Positions 32,681 to 43,422 are shown, numbered from the stretch's first letter. The stretch is DNA of 64,000 nucleotides from Methylophilaceae bacterium (GCA_028823485.1 JAPKBG010000007.1:1-64000); one strand, 5' to 3'. A program made the numbers and translations. The notes: generated by a model from the letters alone, not told the origin.

Positions 32681-33223
32681 TTGATACATACGAATAAACG
32701 ACTTGCATGGGCGATTACGGGTTCTGGACATTATTTGCGAGAGTCATTAGCAATATTGGCATCACTACAAGATGTTGATGTGTTTCTGAGTAGTGCGGCA
32801 GCCGAAATTATTAAACAGTATGGATTCCAGGCGCAATTAGATGCAACGGGACATCGTGTTTTTCAAGATAAAACAGCGAGCAGTGTACCGGTTGAATTCT
32901 TTTATGAGGGGAAGTATCACACCTTGGTGATTTCCCCAGTGACCTCTAATACGATTGCAAAAATGGCTTATGGTATTTCTGATAGTTTGGTGACTAACCT
33001 TTATGCGCAGGCTGGAAAAACCCGTGTGCCGAGTATCGTCTTTGCCTGTGATACCGCGCCAGAAGTTGAATCAGAAGCACCAAAAGAGAATATGGTGATG
33101 GTGTATCCGCGAGAAATTGATTTGGATAACATCCAAAAACTCGCTCAATTTGAAGCGACAGAGATTGTTGCTAGTATTGAAGCATTGCAAGTGGCTGTTG
33201 ACCTGAAGTTACAAAGCCTATAA
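32681..33223 (+). CDS. Flavoprotein, dihydromethanopterin reductase-like (DmrB/AfpA type)
   Basis: AWAITGSGHYLRES, SPVTSNTIAKMAYGISDSLVTN flavoprotein motifs; TTG start; followed by H4MPT-linked genes. Confidence 0.75.
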   Translation: MIHTNKRLAWAITGSGHYLRESLAILASLQDVDVFLSSAAAEIIKQYGFQAQLDATGHRVFQDKTASSVPVEFFYEGKYHTLVISPVTSNTIAKMAYGISDSLVTNLYAQAGKTRVPSIVFACDTAPEVESEAPKENMVMVYPREIDLDNIQKLAQFEATEIVASIEALQVAVDLKLQSL

Positions 33224-33247
33224 TCGCTGGCTGAATATTAAACACTG

Positions 33248-34657
33248 ATGACTATTGAAAACCTACTTTTTGTGACAGGCAAGCTGGCCGAAAAAAGCTT
33301 AGATAAAGTGTTGCAGAATATTCAGGCCAACAGTAAGACACCACCTTTTAAATATCGTATTGAACAAGTCGGTGTATCTGTAGCTGCATTAATGACCCCT
33401 GAACTAATTACGCGACGCCTTAAAGATGTGGGTGATGCTAAAAAGATAATACTGCCAGGTTTGTGCCAAGGTGATTTAAGCCAATTGCATAGACAATATG
33501 GGATTCCTGCAGAGCGAGGACCTAATGATTTGAAAGATTTACCGCAGTATTTTGGGCAGCAGGGCGTAGCACCTGACTTAAGTCAGTATAGTGTTGATAT
33601 TTTTGCGGAAATTGTCGATGCGCCGGATTTAAGTCTAGCTGCAATTTTAGCCAAAGCGGAGCAATATAAGGCGCAAGGGGCGAATGTCATTGATTTGGGC
33701 TGCTTACCTAATAAGCCATTTAAACACTTGGCGGAGGCTATTCAACTGCTTAAAAGCAATGGCTTTAAGGTCAGTGTCGACTCAATCCAGCCTGAAGAGT
33801 TATTACTAGCAGGTAATGCAGGCGCTGATTATCTATTAAGTCTGACAGAAAAAACCTTGTGGATTGCGGATGAAGTAGCTTCGACACCCATTCTGATTCC
33901 AGCAAAGCCTGGTAATATGGCTTCCTTGTATCGCGCTATTGAGCATTGCTTGAAACATAATAAGCCATTTATTGCCGATGCGATTTTAGATCCAATTCAC
34001 TTTGGTCTGGCAGATTCTATTGTGCGATATAGCAAACTACGTAAAAAATATCCAGATATTAATATCATGATGGGTGTAGGGAATTTAACCGAATTAACTG
34101 ATGCTGATACTACTGGAATCAATGCGATGTTGTTTGGTTTAATCAGTGAGATGAACATTAATGCGGTGTTAGCTACGTCGGTGAGTCCGCATGCCGTGAA
34201 TGCCATTGCTGAAGCAGATGCGGCGCGACGCATCATGTATCGCGCCAAAGAAGATAATCGACTGCCACGTGGTTATAGTAATAGGTTGTTAGGCTTACAT
34301 GATAGAAAGCCTTTCCCCTATAATGCGGCAGAAATTGATGAAATTGCGGCCCAAATCAAAGATCCTAGTTTTAGGATTATGGTCAGTGAGGCGGGTGTGC
34401 ATGTGTTTAATCGAGATGGACATCAGTTAGCAGTGGATCCGTTCAGATTTTACCCTAAGCTTGGTGTGGAGCAAGATGCGTCACATGCGTTTTATTTAGG
34501 CATAGAGCTTGGGCGTGCACAAGTGGCATGGCAGCTTAAAAAACGTTATGTCCAAGACGAAGAGCTTAGCTGGGGTATTGACCTTCTACAAAATAAACGA
34601 GATAAAAAGAGCCATAGAGAGGCCTCTTTGGCGGAAAGGAAGCTGAAAAATAAATGA
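33248..34657 (+). CDS. Dihydropteroate synthase-like protein of the H4MPT biosynthesis gene set
   Basis: TIM-barrel DHPS-like segments (NVIDLGCLPNKP; FKVSVDSIQPEELLLAGNAGADYLLS) and long flanking domains typical of methylotroph/methanogen DHPS-related proteins. Confidence 0.75.
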   Translation: MTIENLLFVTGKLAEKSLDKVLQNIQANSKTPPFKYRIEQVGVSVAALMTPELITRRLKDVGDAKKIILPGLCQGDLSQLHRQYGIPAERGPNDLKDLPQYFGQQGVAPDLSQYSVDIFAEIVDAPDLSLAAILAKAEQYKAQGANVIDLGCLPNKPFKHLAEAIQLLKSNGFKVSVDSIQPEELLLAGNAGADYLLSLTEKTLWIADEVASTPILIPAKPGNMASLYRAIEHCLKHNKPFIADAILDPIHFGLADSIVRYSKLRKKYPDINIMMGVGNLTELTDADTTGINAMLFGLISEMNINAVLATSVSPHAVNAIAEADAARRIMYRAKEDNRLPRGYSNRLLGLHDRKPFPYNAAEIDEIAAQIKDPSFRIMVSEAGVHVFNRDGHQLAVDPFRFYPKLGVEQDASHAFYLGIELGRAQVAWQLKKRYVQDEELSWGIDLLQNKRDKKSHREASLAERKLKNK

Positions 34658-35217
34658 TATTTGAAACCATTATTGTTAGCACAGATGTTGATGGTGCGGC
34701 ACATGTCACACCTTTTGGTGTCAAGCATGAAGGCAACCTCATTGTCATTTCGCCATTCAGGCCTTCAAAAACGTTGAGTAATATTTTGGCGACGCAATCT
34801 GCTACGGTTAATTTGACTGATGATGTGCGCGTATTTGCAGGCGCTTTAACAAAAAGACAGCCGTGGACATTGCTACCTGCTAATAAAGTGAATGGATTTA
34901 GACTTGAGGGTTGTTTAAACCATGTAGAACTTTCTCTAGTTGATGTTCGTGAAGATATAGAGCGGCCGCAGTTGGTGATGCAATCGGTTGAGACGCAATA
35001 TCATGCAGCATTTAAAGGGTTTAACCGTGCGCAAGCCGCGGTGATAGAATTGGCCGTGTTAGCGAGCCGTTTACGCATGCTACCTCAGGAAAAAGTTAAG
35101 TTGGAGTTGCATTATTTGCAGATTGCCATTGATAAGACCGCTGGTGAGCGAGAGCTTGAAGCGTGGGGATGGCTGGCAGATAAAATCGATGCTTACTATC
35201 AAGAAGACTTAGTATGA
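34654..35217 (+). CDS. DUF447 family protein (H4MPT-linked, function unassigned)
   Basis: MIFETIIVSTDVDGAAHVTPFGVK... FMN-binding split-barrel-like start; gene context. Confidence 0.75.
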   Translation: MIFETIIVSTDVDGAAHVTPFGVKHEGNLIVISPFRPSKTLSNILATQSATVNLTDDVRVFAGALTKRQPWTLLPANKVNGFRLEGCLNHVELSLVDVREDIERPQLVMQSVETQYHAAFKGFNRAQAAVIELAVLASRLRMLPQEKVKLELHYLQIAIDKTAGERELEAWGWLADKIDAYYQEDLV

Positions 35218-35906
35218 CGAAATTGCTAATTAGTGTAAAAAATGTAGAAGAGTCTCAAGTGGCTAGGTATGCTGGAGTTGATTTGATTGACTTGAAAGAC
35301 CCTGCAGTTGGTGCTTTAGGCGCATTGGATATTGATACGGTACGCCAAATTGTCAATGAAGTGAACGGAAGTGCGCTGGTAAGTGCAACAGTAGGTGAAG
35401 GGCATGCAACCATTGAAGCGCTTACAGATGATATTGCTTTATATGCAAGTTTGGGTGTTGATATCGTAAAGATATCAGTGAGTGAGTTATTTCAACAAGC
35501 TGATTTTTTTTCAAAAATAGTGCAATTAACCTCGCAGGGAATTAAGGTCGTCACTGTTTTTTTTGCAGATAATGAATTGGATTTTGGATTAATCCCTCAC
35601 TTGCAAAAGAGTGGTTGTTATGGCGCGATGTTGGATACGCAGTTGAAACAATCCTCATTGCTAGCGGCGCAACCTATTGAGACATTACGTGGATTTGTAT
35701 CGGTTTGTGCCGAAAACAAGCTTGTCTCAGGGTTAGCAGGTTCTGTGAATAAACAGCATGTTGGTGCATTAAAGGGTTTGAACCCCGGCTTTATTGGCAT
35801 GCGTGGCGGTGTTTGTCATCAGCACGATAGAACTTCGGAATTGGTGTATGAACAAATTGCTGAGGTTAAAGCGATGTTGTTATATTGCAACGCTGCTAGT
35901 GATTAA
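35214..35906 (+). CDS. mfnB: (5-formylfuran-3-yl)methyl phosphate synthase (MfnB/DUF556-like)
   Basis: MTKLLISVKNVEESQVARYAGVDLIDLKDPAVGALGALD; TIM barrel end ...GFIGMRGGVC. Confidence 0.85.
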   Translation: MTKLLISVKNVEESQVARYAGVDLIDLKDPAVGALGALDIDTVRQIVNEVNGSALVSATVGEGHATIEALTDDIALYASLGVDIVKISVSELFQQADFFSKIVQLTSQGIKVVTVFFADNELDFGLIPHLQKSGCYGAMLDTQLKQSSLLAAQPIETLRGFVSVCAENKLVSGLAGSVNKQHVGALKGLNPGFIGMRGGVCHQHDRTSELVYEQIAEVKAMLLYCNAASD

Positions 35907-36021
35907 GGTGGAAAACATGGGTTTTTTTGCCAAATATGCTTAGATTAAGTATACTTTTTAAGTTTATAAGTCGATATTTGCTATATTATGCTGGTTTAGC
36001 AGTTAACTTGTGGAGTTTACA

Positions 36022-37104
36022 ATGAATAAAAAATTAGTTGATTTTGCTGTAGTAGCAGCATTATGCTTATCAGCATTTTCTGCATCAGCAGAAGATATGT
36101 ACCGTGGTGCTTGGTATGCAGTACCAGGCGTTGCTTATATCGATACAGATAGTGATCTTAATGCTGATAATGACACAGGTGCTTTTATCGCAATTGGTAA
36201 AGAGCTTAGCGAAAGCTGGGATTTACAAGGTCGTTTAGGCTATAACAAAGCTGATGAAGACTTAGGCCTTAACATTGGTCAAAGTGGAGATTACAAATCA
36301 ACACAACTTGGCTTAGATGCTTTGTACATGTTCAGCCGTGAGTCTTTCCGCCCATTCTTATTGGCCGGTTTAGGTGCTACACGTAATAACGTTGATTACA
36401 AAGTCCCAGGTGTTCGCGTTAGTGGTGAAAAAACATCATGGATGGCTAGCCTAGGTTTAGGCATGCAATATTTCTTTAGCGACAAGTTCGGTATCCAAGC
36501 TGATTTACGTCATCAGTTTAGCCGTGGTAAAGAAGGTGTTAATAGCCTTGGCGCAGCAAGTAATAGTAAAAAATCAGTTGGTAACAACCTGCTAAGCGTT
36601 GGTGGTATCTTCCGCTTTGGTGCACCAGCACCAGTTGTTGCAGCTGTAGCACCAGAGCCAGCTCCAATCCCAGTAGCAGCTCCAATTCCAGTAGCAGCTC
36701 CAGTATGTGTTGAAAAACTAAATACCGTAACAATTGATGCTGCAAAACTATTTGATTTTGATAAGGCTACTTTAAAAGCTGAAGGTAAAGCAGCATTGGA
36801 TGAAGCTGCGGCAACAATTGAAGCTAATGCCGCTATTACTAACGTATTGGTAACTGGTCATACTGACCCCTTAGGCTCATACGAGTATAACCAAAAATTA
36901 TCAGAGCGTCGTGCAACACAAGTAGCTCAATACTTAGCTTCACAAGGCGTTAATTCTGACATTATCACATCAACAGGCCGTGGCGAAGCAGTGCCAGTAG
37001 TTGCATGTGAAGGCGTTAAAGGTAGAAAGGCATTTATCGAATGCTTACAACCTAACCGTCGTGTAACAGTTGAAGCAACAACAACTGAGCAAGTATGTAA
37101 TTAA
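36022..37104 (+). CDS. OmpA family outer membrane protein (beta-barrel plus OmpA peptidoglycan-binding domain)
   Basis: Signal peptide AFSASAED; barrel; Pro/Ala linker; TGHTDPLGSYEYNQKLSERRATQVAQYL. Confidence 0.92.
   Translation: MNKKLVDFAVVAALCLSAFSASAEDMYRGAWYAVPGVAYIDTDSDLNADNDTGAFIAIGKELSESWDLQGRLGYNKADEDLGLNIGQSGDYKSTQLGLDALYMFSRESFRPFLLAGLGATRNNVDYKVPGVRVSGEKTSWMASLGLGMQYFFSDKFGIQADLRHQFSRGKEGVNSLGAASNSKKSVGNNLLSVGGIFRFGAPAPVVAAVAPEPAPIPVAAPIPVAAPVCVEKLNTVTIDAAKLFDFDKATLKAEGKAALDEAAATIEANAAITNVLVTGHTDPLGSYEYNQKLSERRATQVAQYLASQGVNSDIITSTGRGEAVPVVACEGVKGRKAFIECLQPNRRVTVEATTTEQVCN
36658..36705 (+). repeat. Short in-gene tandem repeat (18-bp unit) encoding VAAPIP repeats in the OmpA linker
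   Basis: ccagtagcagctccaatt / ccagtagcagctccagta. Confidence 0.7.
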
Positions 37105-37129
37105 GTTTAAATAAACTAAGTTTATTTAA

Positions 37130-37157
37130 AAGCCCCGTTTTTGCGGGGCTTTTTTTA
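37130..37157 (+). terminator. Rho-independent terminator after ompA-like gene
   Basis: agccccg-tttttg-cggggct followed by T7. Confidence 0.93.
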
Positions 37158-37185
37158 TCCATCATTAAGCAGTTATAATGTCACC

Positions 37186-38523
37186 ATGAAACAACACGTT
37201 AGTTTAATTATTGAAGCAGCTTGGGTTTTTCCAGTTATACCTAGGAATACATTGCTAGCAGACTATGCGGCTGTGATTGATGCAGATGAAATTATCGACA
37301 TTTGTCCGATTGCTGAAGTAGAGGGAAAGTATCAAGCAAGTGAAACGATTAGGCTAGGTAAGCATGTATTAATGCCAGGGCTTATCAACTTACATGCACA
37401 TGCGGCAATGACGTTAATGCGTGGTTTGGCAGATGGGTTAGCATTGGCACCTTGGTTACAAGACCATATTTGGCCAGCAGAAGCAAAGTTGGTTTCTTCA
37501 GAATTTGTGTATGATGGAACAGTATTAGCAGCGGCAGAAATGCTTAGTGGTGGGGTGACTACCTATAATGATATGTACTTCTATCCTAAGGCGGCAGCTG
37601 AGGCGAGTATTAAAATGGGATTGCGCGCAAATCTAGGTTTGGTGGTGATTGAATTTCCAACCCAATATGCCACGGATGCTGGTGATTACATTAAAAAAGG
37701 GCTGGATGCACGCGATCATTTACGACATGAGCCGCTGATTACTTTTAGCTTTGCACCACATGCGCCTTATACTGTTTCTGATGAGACGTTTCAGCGTATT
37801 GGCACATTAGCGAATCAAGTAGATATTAGTGTGCATACGCATCTACATGAAACAAAAAAAGAAATAATCGATAGTGAAGAAAACTTTGGTCTGCGGCCTT
37901 TAGCACGTTTAGCCAATCTTGATGTGCTAGGGCCATCGGTAACATTTGCCCATTGCGTACATTTGGAAGAGGCTGAAATGCAGCTACTTGCTGAACAAGG
38001 CTGTAGTATTGCACATTGCCCAAGCTCCAATTTAAAACTTGCCAGTGGTATTGCACCGATTACACAAGCGATTAAATACCATGTTAATGTTGGGTTAGGT
38101 ACAGATGGCGCTGCGAGTAATAATCGCCAGGATATGTTTACAGAAATGCGATTGGCAGCATTGTTAGCCAAAGCTAATAGCGGCGATGCTACGGCTGTTC
38201 CCGCACAGCAGGCGGTAGAGATGGCAACGATTAATGGCGCAAAAGCGCTAGGATTGGATGATAAGATTGGCTCAATTGAGAAAGGTAAGTTGGCTGATTT
38301 AATCGCTGTCAGATTTTTTGACCTTGAGATGCAGCCATGTTTTGATCCTATTTCACATTTGGTTTATGTCGCTGGGCGTGAACATGTTAGTCACGTTTGG
38401 GTGGCAGGTGAGTTGCATTATCATCAGCCAACAGATGGTGCAGCTGTTTATAGTGGCATTGAGCCGCGTGAGTTATCCGATATTGTGACCAAGTGGGAAT
38501 CTAAGGTTAGTGAGTTTAAATGA
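37186..38523 (+). CDS. mtaD: 5-methylthioadenosine/S-adenosylhomocysteine deaminase (TRZ/ATZ amidohydrolase)
   Basis: [53 protein letters not shown] 37186, downstream of terminator. Confidence 0.9.
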   Translation: MKQHVSLIIEAAWVFPVIPRNTLLADYAAVIDADEIIDICPIAEVEGKYQASETIRLGKHVLMPGLINLHAHAAMTLMRGLADGLALAPWLQDHIWPAEAKLVSSEFVYDGTVLAAAEMLSGGVTTYNDMYFYPKAAAEASIKMGLRANLGLVVIEFPTQYATDAGDYIKKGLDARDHLRHEPLITFSFAPHAPYTVSDETFQRIGTLANQVDISVHTHLHETKKEIIDSEENFGLRPLARLANLDVLGPSVTFAHCVHLEEAEMQLLAEQGCSIAHCPSSNLKLASGIAPITQAIKYHVNVGLGTDGAASNNRQDMFTEMRLAALLAKANSGDATAVPAQQAVEMATINGAKALGLDDKIGSIEKGKLADLIAVRFFDLEMQPCFDPISHLVYVAGREHVSHVWVAGELHYHQPTDGAAVYSGIEPRELSDIVTKWESKVSEFK

Positions 38524-39245
38524 GTGAGATAAGTAATATGAATGTAAGTAATGTAGATGCCGCAGAGTTAAATAAATTCAGTGAGTTAGCCCATAAATGG
38601 TGGGATAAAAACAGTGAGTTCAAACCTTTGCACGAGATTAATCCATTACGCTTAAACTACATCAATGACACCGTTTCATTAGAAGGCAAGCGCGTGCTAG
38701 ATGTCGGTTGTGGTGGCGGTATTTTGTCAGAATCGATGGCAGAAAAGGGCGCGCAAGTCACAGGTATTGATTTAGGTGAAAAAGCGCTTAAAGTTGCACA
38801 GTTACATAGCCTCGAAAGAGGTGTTGCTGTTGATTACCGCCTGATTGCAGCAGAGGTGTTAGCTGAACAAGAAGCTGGGGCTTATGATGTAGTGACTTGC
38901 TTAGAGATGTTAGAGCACGTACCAGACCCTGCAAGTATCGTCAGTGCCTGTGCTAAGTTGGTTAAACCAGGTGGCCATGTGTTTTTCTCAACAATTAATC
39001 GCAATCCAAAGGCTTATGCCTTTGCAGTATTAGGAGCGGAGTATATTTTACAGATGCTACCTAAAGGCACGCATGACTACGCAAAATTTATTAAACCATC
39101 AGAATTAGCTAGCTTTGCACGACAGGCTAACTTGACGCTGCAAGACCAAGCTGGGATGAGTTATAACCCGATTACAAAAAATTACGCACTCAATAAAGAT
39201 GTGTCTGTGAATTACCTTGTGCATACCGTGAAAGCAGCGGATTAA
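38520..39245 (+). CDS. ubiG: Bifunctional 2-polyprenyl-6-hydroxyphenol/3-demethylubiquinone O-methyltransferase UbiG
   Basis: [39 protein letters not shown]. Confidence 0.96.
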   Translation: MSEISNMNVSNVDAAELNKFSELAHKWWDKNSEFKPLHEINPLRLNYINDTVSLEGKRVLDVGCGGGILSESMAEKGAQVTGIDLGEKALKVAQLHSLERGVAVDYRLIAAEVLAEQEAGAYDVVTCLEMLEHVPDPASIVSACAKLVKPGGHVFFSTINRNPKAYAFAVLGAEYILQMLPKGTHDYAKFIKPSELASFARQANLTLQDQAGMSYNPITKNYALNKDVSVNYLVHTVKAAD

Positions 39246-39889
39246 TGACAACTGTTTTATTTGATTTAGATGGTACCTTAGTCGACACGGCACCAGATTT
39301 AGGCTATGCCCTTAACTTGCAATTGCAGAAATACGGTAAGCAAATGTTATCCGATGATGCGATTCGACCTTTCGCCTCACATGGGTCAAAAGGCTTATTA
39401 GGTTTGGGTTTTGGACTTACACCAGAGCATGCTGACTTCATTAAAATGCGCGATGAATATTTGGATATTTACGAAAGCGTGTTAACACGTAGTCCTACAC
39501 TATTTGATGGCATGCAAGCCGCTTTGGATGGCCTTGTGACAAGCGGCTTTAAATGGGGCATTGTGACTAACAAGCCTAGCCGCTTTACAATACCTTTAGT
39601 CAAAAGTTTAGGTTTAACACATCGTGCTGCTTGTGTGATTAGCGGTGATGATGCACCGCAACCAAAGCCAGATCCAGCAACGCTAATGCTTGCGTGTAGG
39701 CAAGCGCAAGTGAAACCAGAGGATTGCTTTTATATCGGCGATGCAGAGCGTGATATTCAAGCTGGTCAAGCAGCAGGTATGAAAACGGTCGTTGCTATGT
39801 ATGGCTATATTGATGATAGCGATAAACCACTAGCGTGGGGTGCTGACTTCCTTATTCATAGCCCTAGTGAAATAGCCGACTTAATCTAA
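39245..39889 (+). CDS. gph: Phosphoglycolate phosphatase-type HAD hydrolase
   Basis: LFDLDGTLVDTAPDL; WGIVTNKPSRF; FYIGDAERDIQAGQAAGM. Confidence 0.9.
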   Translation: MTTVLFDLDGTLVDTAPDLGYALNLQLQKYGKQMLSDDAIRPFASHGSKGLLGLGFGLTPEHADFIKMRDEYLDIYESVLTRSPTLFDGMQAALDGLVTSGFKWGIVTNKPSRFTIPLVKSLGLTHRAACVISGDDAPQPKPDPATLMLACRQAQVKPEDCFYIGDAERDIQAGQAAGMKTVVAMYGYIDDSDKPLAWGADFLIHSPSEIADLI

Positions 39890-39914
39890 CTGAAACATCT
39901 AACGAACGAACGGC

Positions 39915-40526
39915 CTAATTGACACGTTTCCGTTCTACAATCGCTTGCGCTAGTGTGCCGCTGTCCACATATTCGATTTCCCCGCCCATCGGTAAACCAC
40001 GGGCAATGCGACTGACTTTAATGCTGCGTGCTTTGAGTAGTTCCATAATGTAATGTGCGGTGGCTTCACCTTCAACGGTGTAGTTGGTAGCTAAAATCAC
40101 TTCTTGAATGCTAGTATCGTCGACAGTCTCTTGCGCGCGCTTTATCAGTTTTTCTAGGTTGATTTCTTTAGGACCTACGCCATCCAGTGGTGAGAGTCTG
40201 CCCATCAATACAAAATACAAACCGTTATAAGACTGTGTTTGTTCTAACATCATGACATCAGTTGGCATTTCAACCACGCAAAGCAAGCTACTATCACGTT
40301 CCTCATTGTTACAAGTAGGGCAGATGGGTTGCTCACTAAAATTATTGCAACGTTGGCAATGGCCAACGGTTTCTAAGGCATCGCTCAATGCCAGTGCCAA
40401 TCCATTCGCACCTTTTCTATCACGCTGTAACAAGTAATAAGCCATACGTAGTGCAGACTTAGGCCCTACGCCGGGTAAACAGCGTAGTGACTCGATGAGT
40501 TGTTCTAATGCGGGCGGATTTTTCAA
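39915..40526 (-). CDS. recR: Recombination protein RecR
   Basis: [20 protein letters not shown]; zinc motif [16 protein letters not shown]; Toprim. Confidence 0.96.
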   Translation of the reverse strand: MKNPPALEQLIESLRCLPGVGPKSALRMAYYLLQRDRKGANGLALALSDALETVGHCQRCNNFSEQPICPTCNNEERDSSLLCVVEMPTDVMMLEQTQSYNGLYFVLMGRLSPLDGVGPKEINLEKLIKRAQETVDDTSIQEVILATNYTVEGEATAHYIMELLKARSIKVSRIARGLPMGGEIEYVDSGTLAQAIVERKRVN

Positions 40527-40533
40527 CGTCGGC

Positions 40534-40839
40534 TTAGAATGGTAATTTCATACCAGCTGGCATCATGCTGCCCATGCGCGCAGCTGAGGTCGCTTCAGCT
40601 TTTTGATTCGCATCTTTCAGCGCAATCACTAACAAGTCTTCTAGTGTTTCTTTATCGTCCATGACACTTTCATCAAGATTGATGCGTTTGACTTCATTGC
40701 GACAAGTCATAGTTACTTTGACCAAACCATTACCCACAACACCTTCTACTTCTACGTTGGCTAACTCTTCTTGCGCCTTTTGCATATTAGCTTGCATCAT
40801 TTGCGCTTGTTTCATCATGTTATTCATTCCACCTTTCAT
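40534..40839 (-). CDS. YbaB/EbfC nucleoid-associated protein
   Basis: [26 protein letters not shown]; between dnaX and recR. Confidence 0.94.
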   Translation of the reverse strand: MKGGMNNMMKQAQMMQANMQKAQEELANVEVEGVVGNGLVKVTMTCRNEVKRINLDESVMDDKETLEDLLVIALKDANQKAEATSAARMGSMMPAGMKLPF

Positions 40840-40883
40840 TGCAATCTCCTTTAGGTTTTTGGTTAAGTGATAGGTTTAAGTTT

Positions 40884-42827
40884 TTAGTTTATCGGTTTAA
40901 TGCTATTCGGTATGATTTTGGCATCAAAATCATTCAATAACGACCGGACGAAGTCATCGCCCATAATTGCGTCTTCTGCCGACGACTGAATCACGGCCTT
41001 TTCTTCTGCATTTTGCTTGGCAGGGGTATTGGCTTCACTATCAATATTAAAGGTCAGTTTGATTTTCCTGCCAAAGTGACTATTAATCGCAGTTGATAAT
41101 TTTTCTTGATAAGTTTCACTGACTAGGTGCTTCTGGTTTTTTGCCACGCGTAAAGTAATGCTATTCATATCATAGGCAATCATCTCACAGTTTTGCGCGA
41201 GTGCACGAGCGATACCGAGCTTTAGGTGCCGTTCTATTAAGTTGCGCCAATTCCCATCAAATGCACGAAACTCACCAGTTTCTGTTTCCATTGGCGCAGC
41301 TGGCGCTGCGTTTGATGGTTCGGAAATGAATGGTTCGGAAGCTAGTGGCTCACTAACTACTCGAGGTTCAGGACTTGATGCCACATGGCTCACTTCAGTT
41401 TGTACTGGTGCACGAGGTGCAGGTTCGGATGATGGCATAGGTGCTGGTTGAACTTGACTCGCTGGCATAGCTTCAGGCTGAGCCGGCACTGCTTGAACAG
41501 GCTCAGGTTGAACTGCTTCCGAGTGGATGGGTTCAATACTAGCGGGTTCAGCGGCCGTTCTAGCTAATGCACGCTCCATCAAGCTTGGTTTTTTATCAGT
41601 AGCAGGCGTCGCAGCTATCGTCTGTGGTGCTACAGGTTGAGTACTATTTCTGAGCGCTGCCGTTGCATTCCTCACTGGCAGTGCTGCTGGCGTCTCCGCT
41701 ACTGTAGGATCCACGCTATTTTTTTTTTGAGCCGATAAAGACTCAACTGGCGCAAAAGCTAACATGCGCAGCAGGCTCATGGTGAATCCCGCGTACTCAT
41801 CAGGCGCTAAGCTAATATCTCTACCGCCTAATAAGGCAATTTGATAATACAGTTGCAGCTTCTGTGGTGGTAGGTTTTGTGCCAACGCTAATAACGCATC
41901 GCGCTCTGGCAAGTCATTACTAATGCTCTCTGGCACCTTTTGCGCAATCGCAATTTGGTGCAACAGTTTAGCTAACTCATTCAGCGCAGCTTCAAACGAA
42001 ATGCTACGTGCTTCCATTTCTTGCGCTTTAGTTATCAATGCCGCACCATCTTCATTGATCAGGGCGTTAATAATGTCAAATAAGTAACTTTGATCAATCG
42101 CGCCCAACATGCTGCGGACATCGGCTTCATTCACTGCTTGATTGCCATAGGCAATTGCTTGGTCAGTCAATGACAAGGCATCACGCATACTGCCTTCTGC
42201 AGCGCGCGCAATCAATTGTATAGCTGCGTTCTCGAATGGAATGTTTTCTTGTGTTAATACATCTTGCAAATGTTCAGTAATGGTCGGACTGGCAATTTGG
42301 CGTAGATTAAACTGCAAACAACGCGATAGCACAGTCACTGGCACTTTTTGTGGGTCAGTAGTCGCTAAAATGAATTTGACGTGTTCTGGCGGCTCTTCTA
42401 GCGTTTTAAGCATGGCATTGAAGGCGCTTTTAGACAGCATGTGCACCTCATCAATGATATATACTTTAAAACGACCAGAAGTCGGTGCATATTGTGCGTT
42501 CTCTAACAATTCACGCATGGCATCGACTTGTGTGTTACTCGCTGCATCGACTTCTAATAAGTCAACAAATCGGCCTTTATCAATTTCAGTGCAAGCATTG
42601 CAAACACCACAAGGTTTTGCTGTAATGCCAGCTTCACAGTTCAGCGACTTAGCAATAATGCGGGCGAGGGTTGTTTTACCAACACCACGTGTACCTGTAA
42701 ACAAATAAGCGTGATGAATGCGTTCTTGTTCTAGCGCATTGGTGAGCGCGCGAACTACATGTGGTTGACCAACTAAAGTCTCGAATGATTTAGGACGCCA
42801 TTTACGGGCTAGTACTTGATGTGACAT
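40884..42827 (-). CDS. dnaX: DNA polymerase III subunits tau (and putative gamma)
   Basis: VLARKWRPKSFETLVGQPHVVRALTNAL; GTRGVGKTTLARI; zinc-binding CGVCNAC; C-terminal tau domain. Confidence 0.96.
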   Translation of the reverse strand: MSHQVLARKWRPKSFETLVGQPHVVRALTNALEQERIHHAYLFTGTRGVGKTTLARIIAKSLNCEAGITAKPCGVCNACTEIDKGRFVDLLEVDAASNTQVDAMRELLENAQYAPTSGRFKVYIIDEVHMLSKSAFNAMLKTLEEPPEHVKFILATTDPQKVPVTVLSRCLQFNLRQIASPTITEHLQDVLTQENIPFENAAIQLIARAAEGSMRDALSLTDQAIAYGNQAVNEADVRSMLGAIDQSYLFDIINALINEDGAALITKAQEMEARSISFEAALNELAKLLHQIAIAQKVPESISNDLPERDALLALAQNLPPQKLQLYYQIALLGGRDISLAPDEYAGFTMSLLRMLAFAPVESLSAQKKNSVDPTVAETPAALPVRNATAALRNSTQPVAPQTIAATPATDKKPSLMERALARTAAEPASIEPIHSEAVQPEPVQAVPAQPEAMPASQVQPAPMPSSEPAPRAPVQTEVSHVASSPEPRVVSEPLASEPFISEPSNAAPAAPMETETGEFRAFDGNWRNLIERHLKLGIARALAQNCEMIAYDMNSITLRVAKNQKHLVSETYQEKLSTAINSHFGRKIKLTFNIDSEANTPAKQNAEEKAVIQSSAEDAIMGDDFVRSLLNDFDAKIIPNSIKPIN

Positions 42828-42895
42828 AACACTATTTTAGCTGATAAATGCATATAGGTAACAGTGTGCGTTAAAGAAATATGTCTGAAAATAGA

Positions 42896-42994
42896 GAGGC
42901 GAGCCTTACCTCGGCACTTGCGCAATAGTTATGGCTGCTTGCTTCCACATCTGACCAGATTGGCTACTTTGCAATGCGAGGGGGCCCGCCAGCG
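42896..42994 (-). ncRNA. ffs: Signal recognition particle 4.5S RNA (small bacterial type)
   Basis: Minus-strand ...ctggtcagatgtggaagcaagcagcc... matches the conserved SRP apical domain (GGTCAGGnnnGGAAGnAAGCAGCC); 5'/3' ends pair (gcgggcccc.../...ggctcgc). Confidence 0.88.
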
Positions 42995-43010
42995 CGTATT
43001 CTACAATAAT

Positions 43011-43406
43011 TTATTCATAACCACAGCGTTTCGCCGGATTTTTTTCTAAATAAGCCAACTCTTCATCGCTATACAGCCGACCGCGCGTAATAAAGGCAAG
43101 CCCTGAGCCACAGTCTAAAGAAAAGGAACCACTCGAGCCAGGTACTGCATCCAAGATGGTATGCATATTTTCCGCAAACGAGTAATGGCTATCACTCATA
43201 TAAAAAGTAGCGCCCTCTAGTTTACCTAAAATCACATCCATGGCACTTGGGCGCATTTCTTTGATTGGCATACACAAAGGGCCACTACCTTCACAGCAGC
43301 CACCAGACTGTAGGAAACCGATTTCACCATGTTCAGCCGTCAGTTTTCGAATCAGTACTTTGGCTGATTCCGTTGCAGATACGCGTTCAATAGTTATTTT
43401 TATCAC
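43011..43406 (-). CDS. DUF779 family protein
   Basis: GEIGFLQSGGCCEGSGPLCMP; downstream of aldehyde dehydrogenase. Confidence 0.88.
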   Translation of the reverse strand: MIKITIERVSATESAKVLIRKLTAEHGEIGFLQSGGCCEGSGPLCMPIKEMRPSAMDVILGKLEGATFYMSDSHYSFAENMHTILDAVPGSSGSFSLDCGSGLAFITRGRLYSDEELAYLEKNPAKRCGYE

Positions 43407-43422
43407 AAAATTTTCTCCAAAA

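Noticed and set aside
36658-36705. Repeat in the OmpA-like gene as a possible CRISPR or VNTR locus
   Set aside because: Only two 18-bp units with no spacers; encodes a common Pro/Ala linker.
41242-42708. Plus-strand ORFs inside dnaX (41242-41451, 42241-42708)
   Set aside because: Antisense frames of a well-supported gene; Ser/Cys/Thr-rich shadow translation.
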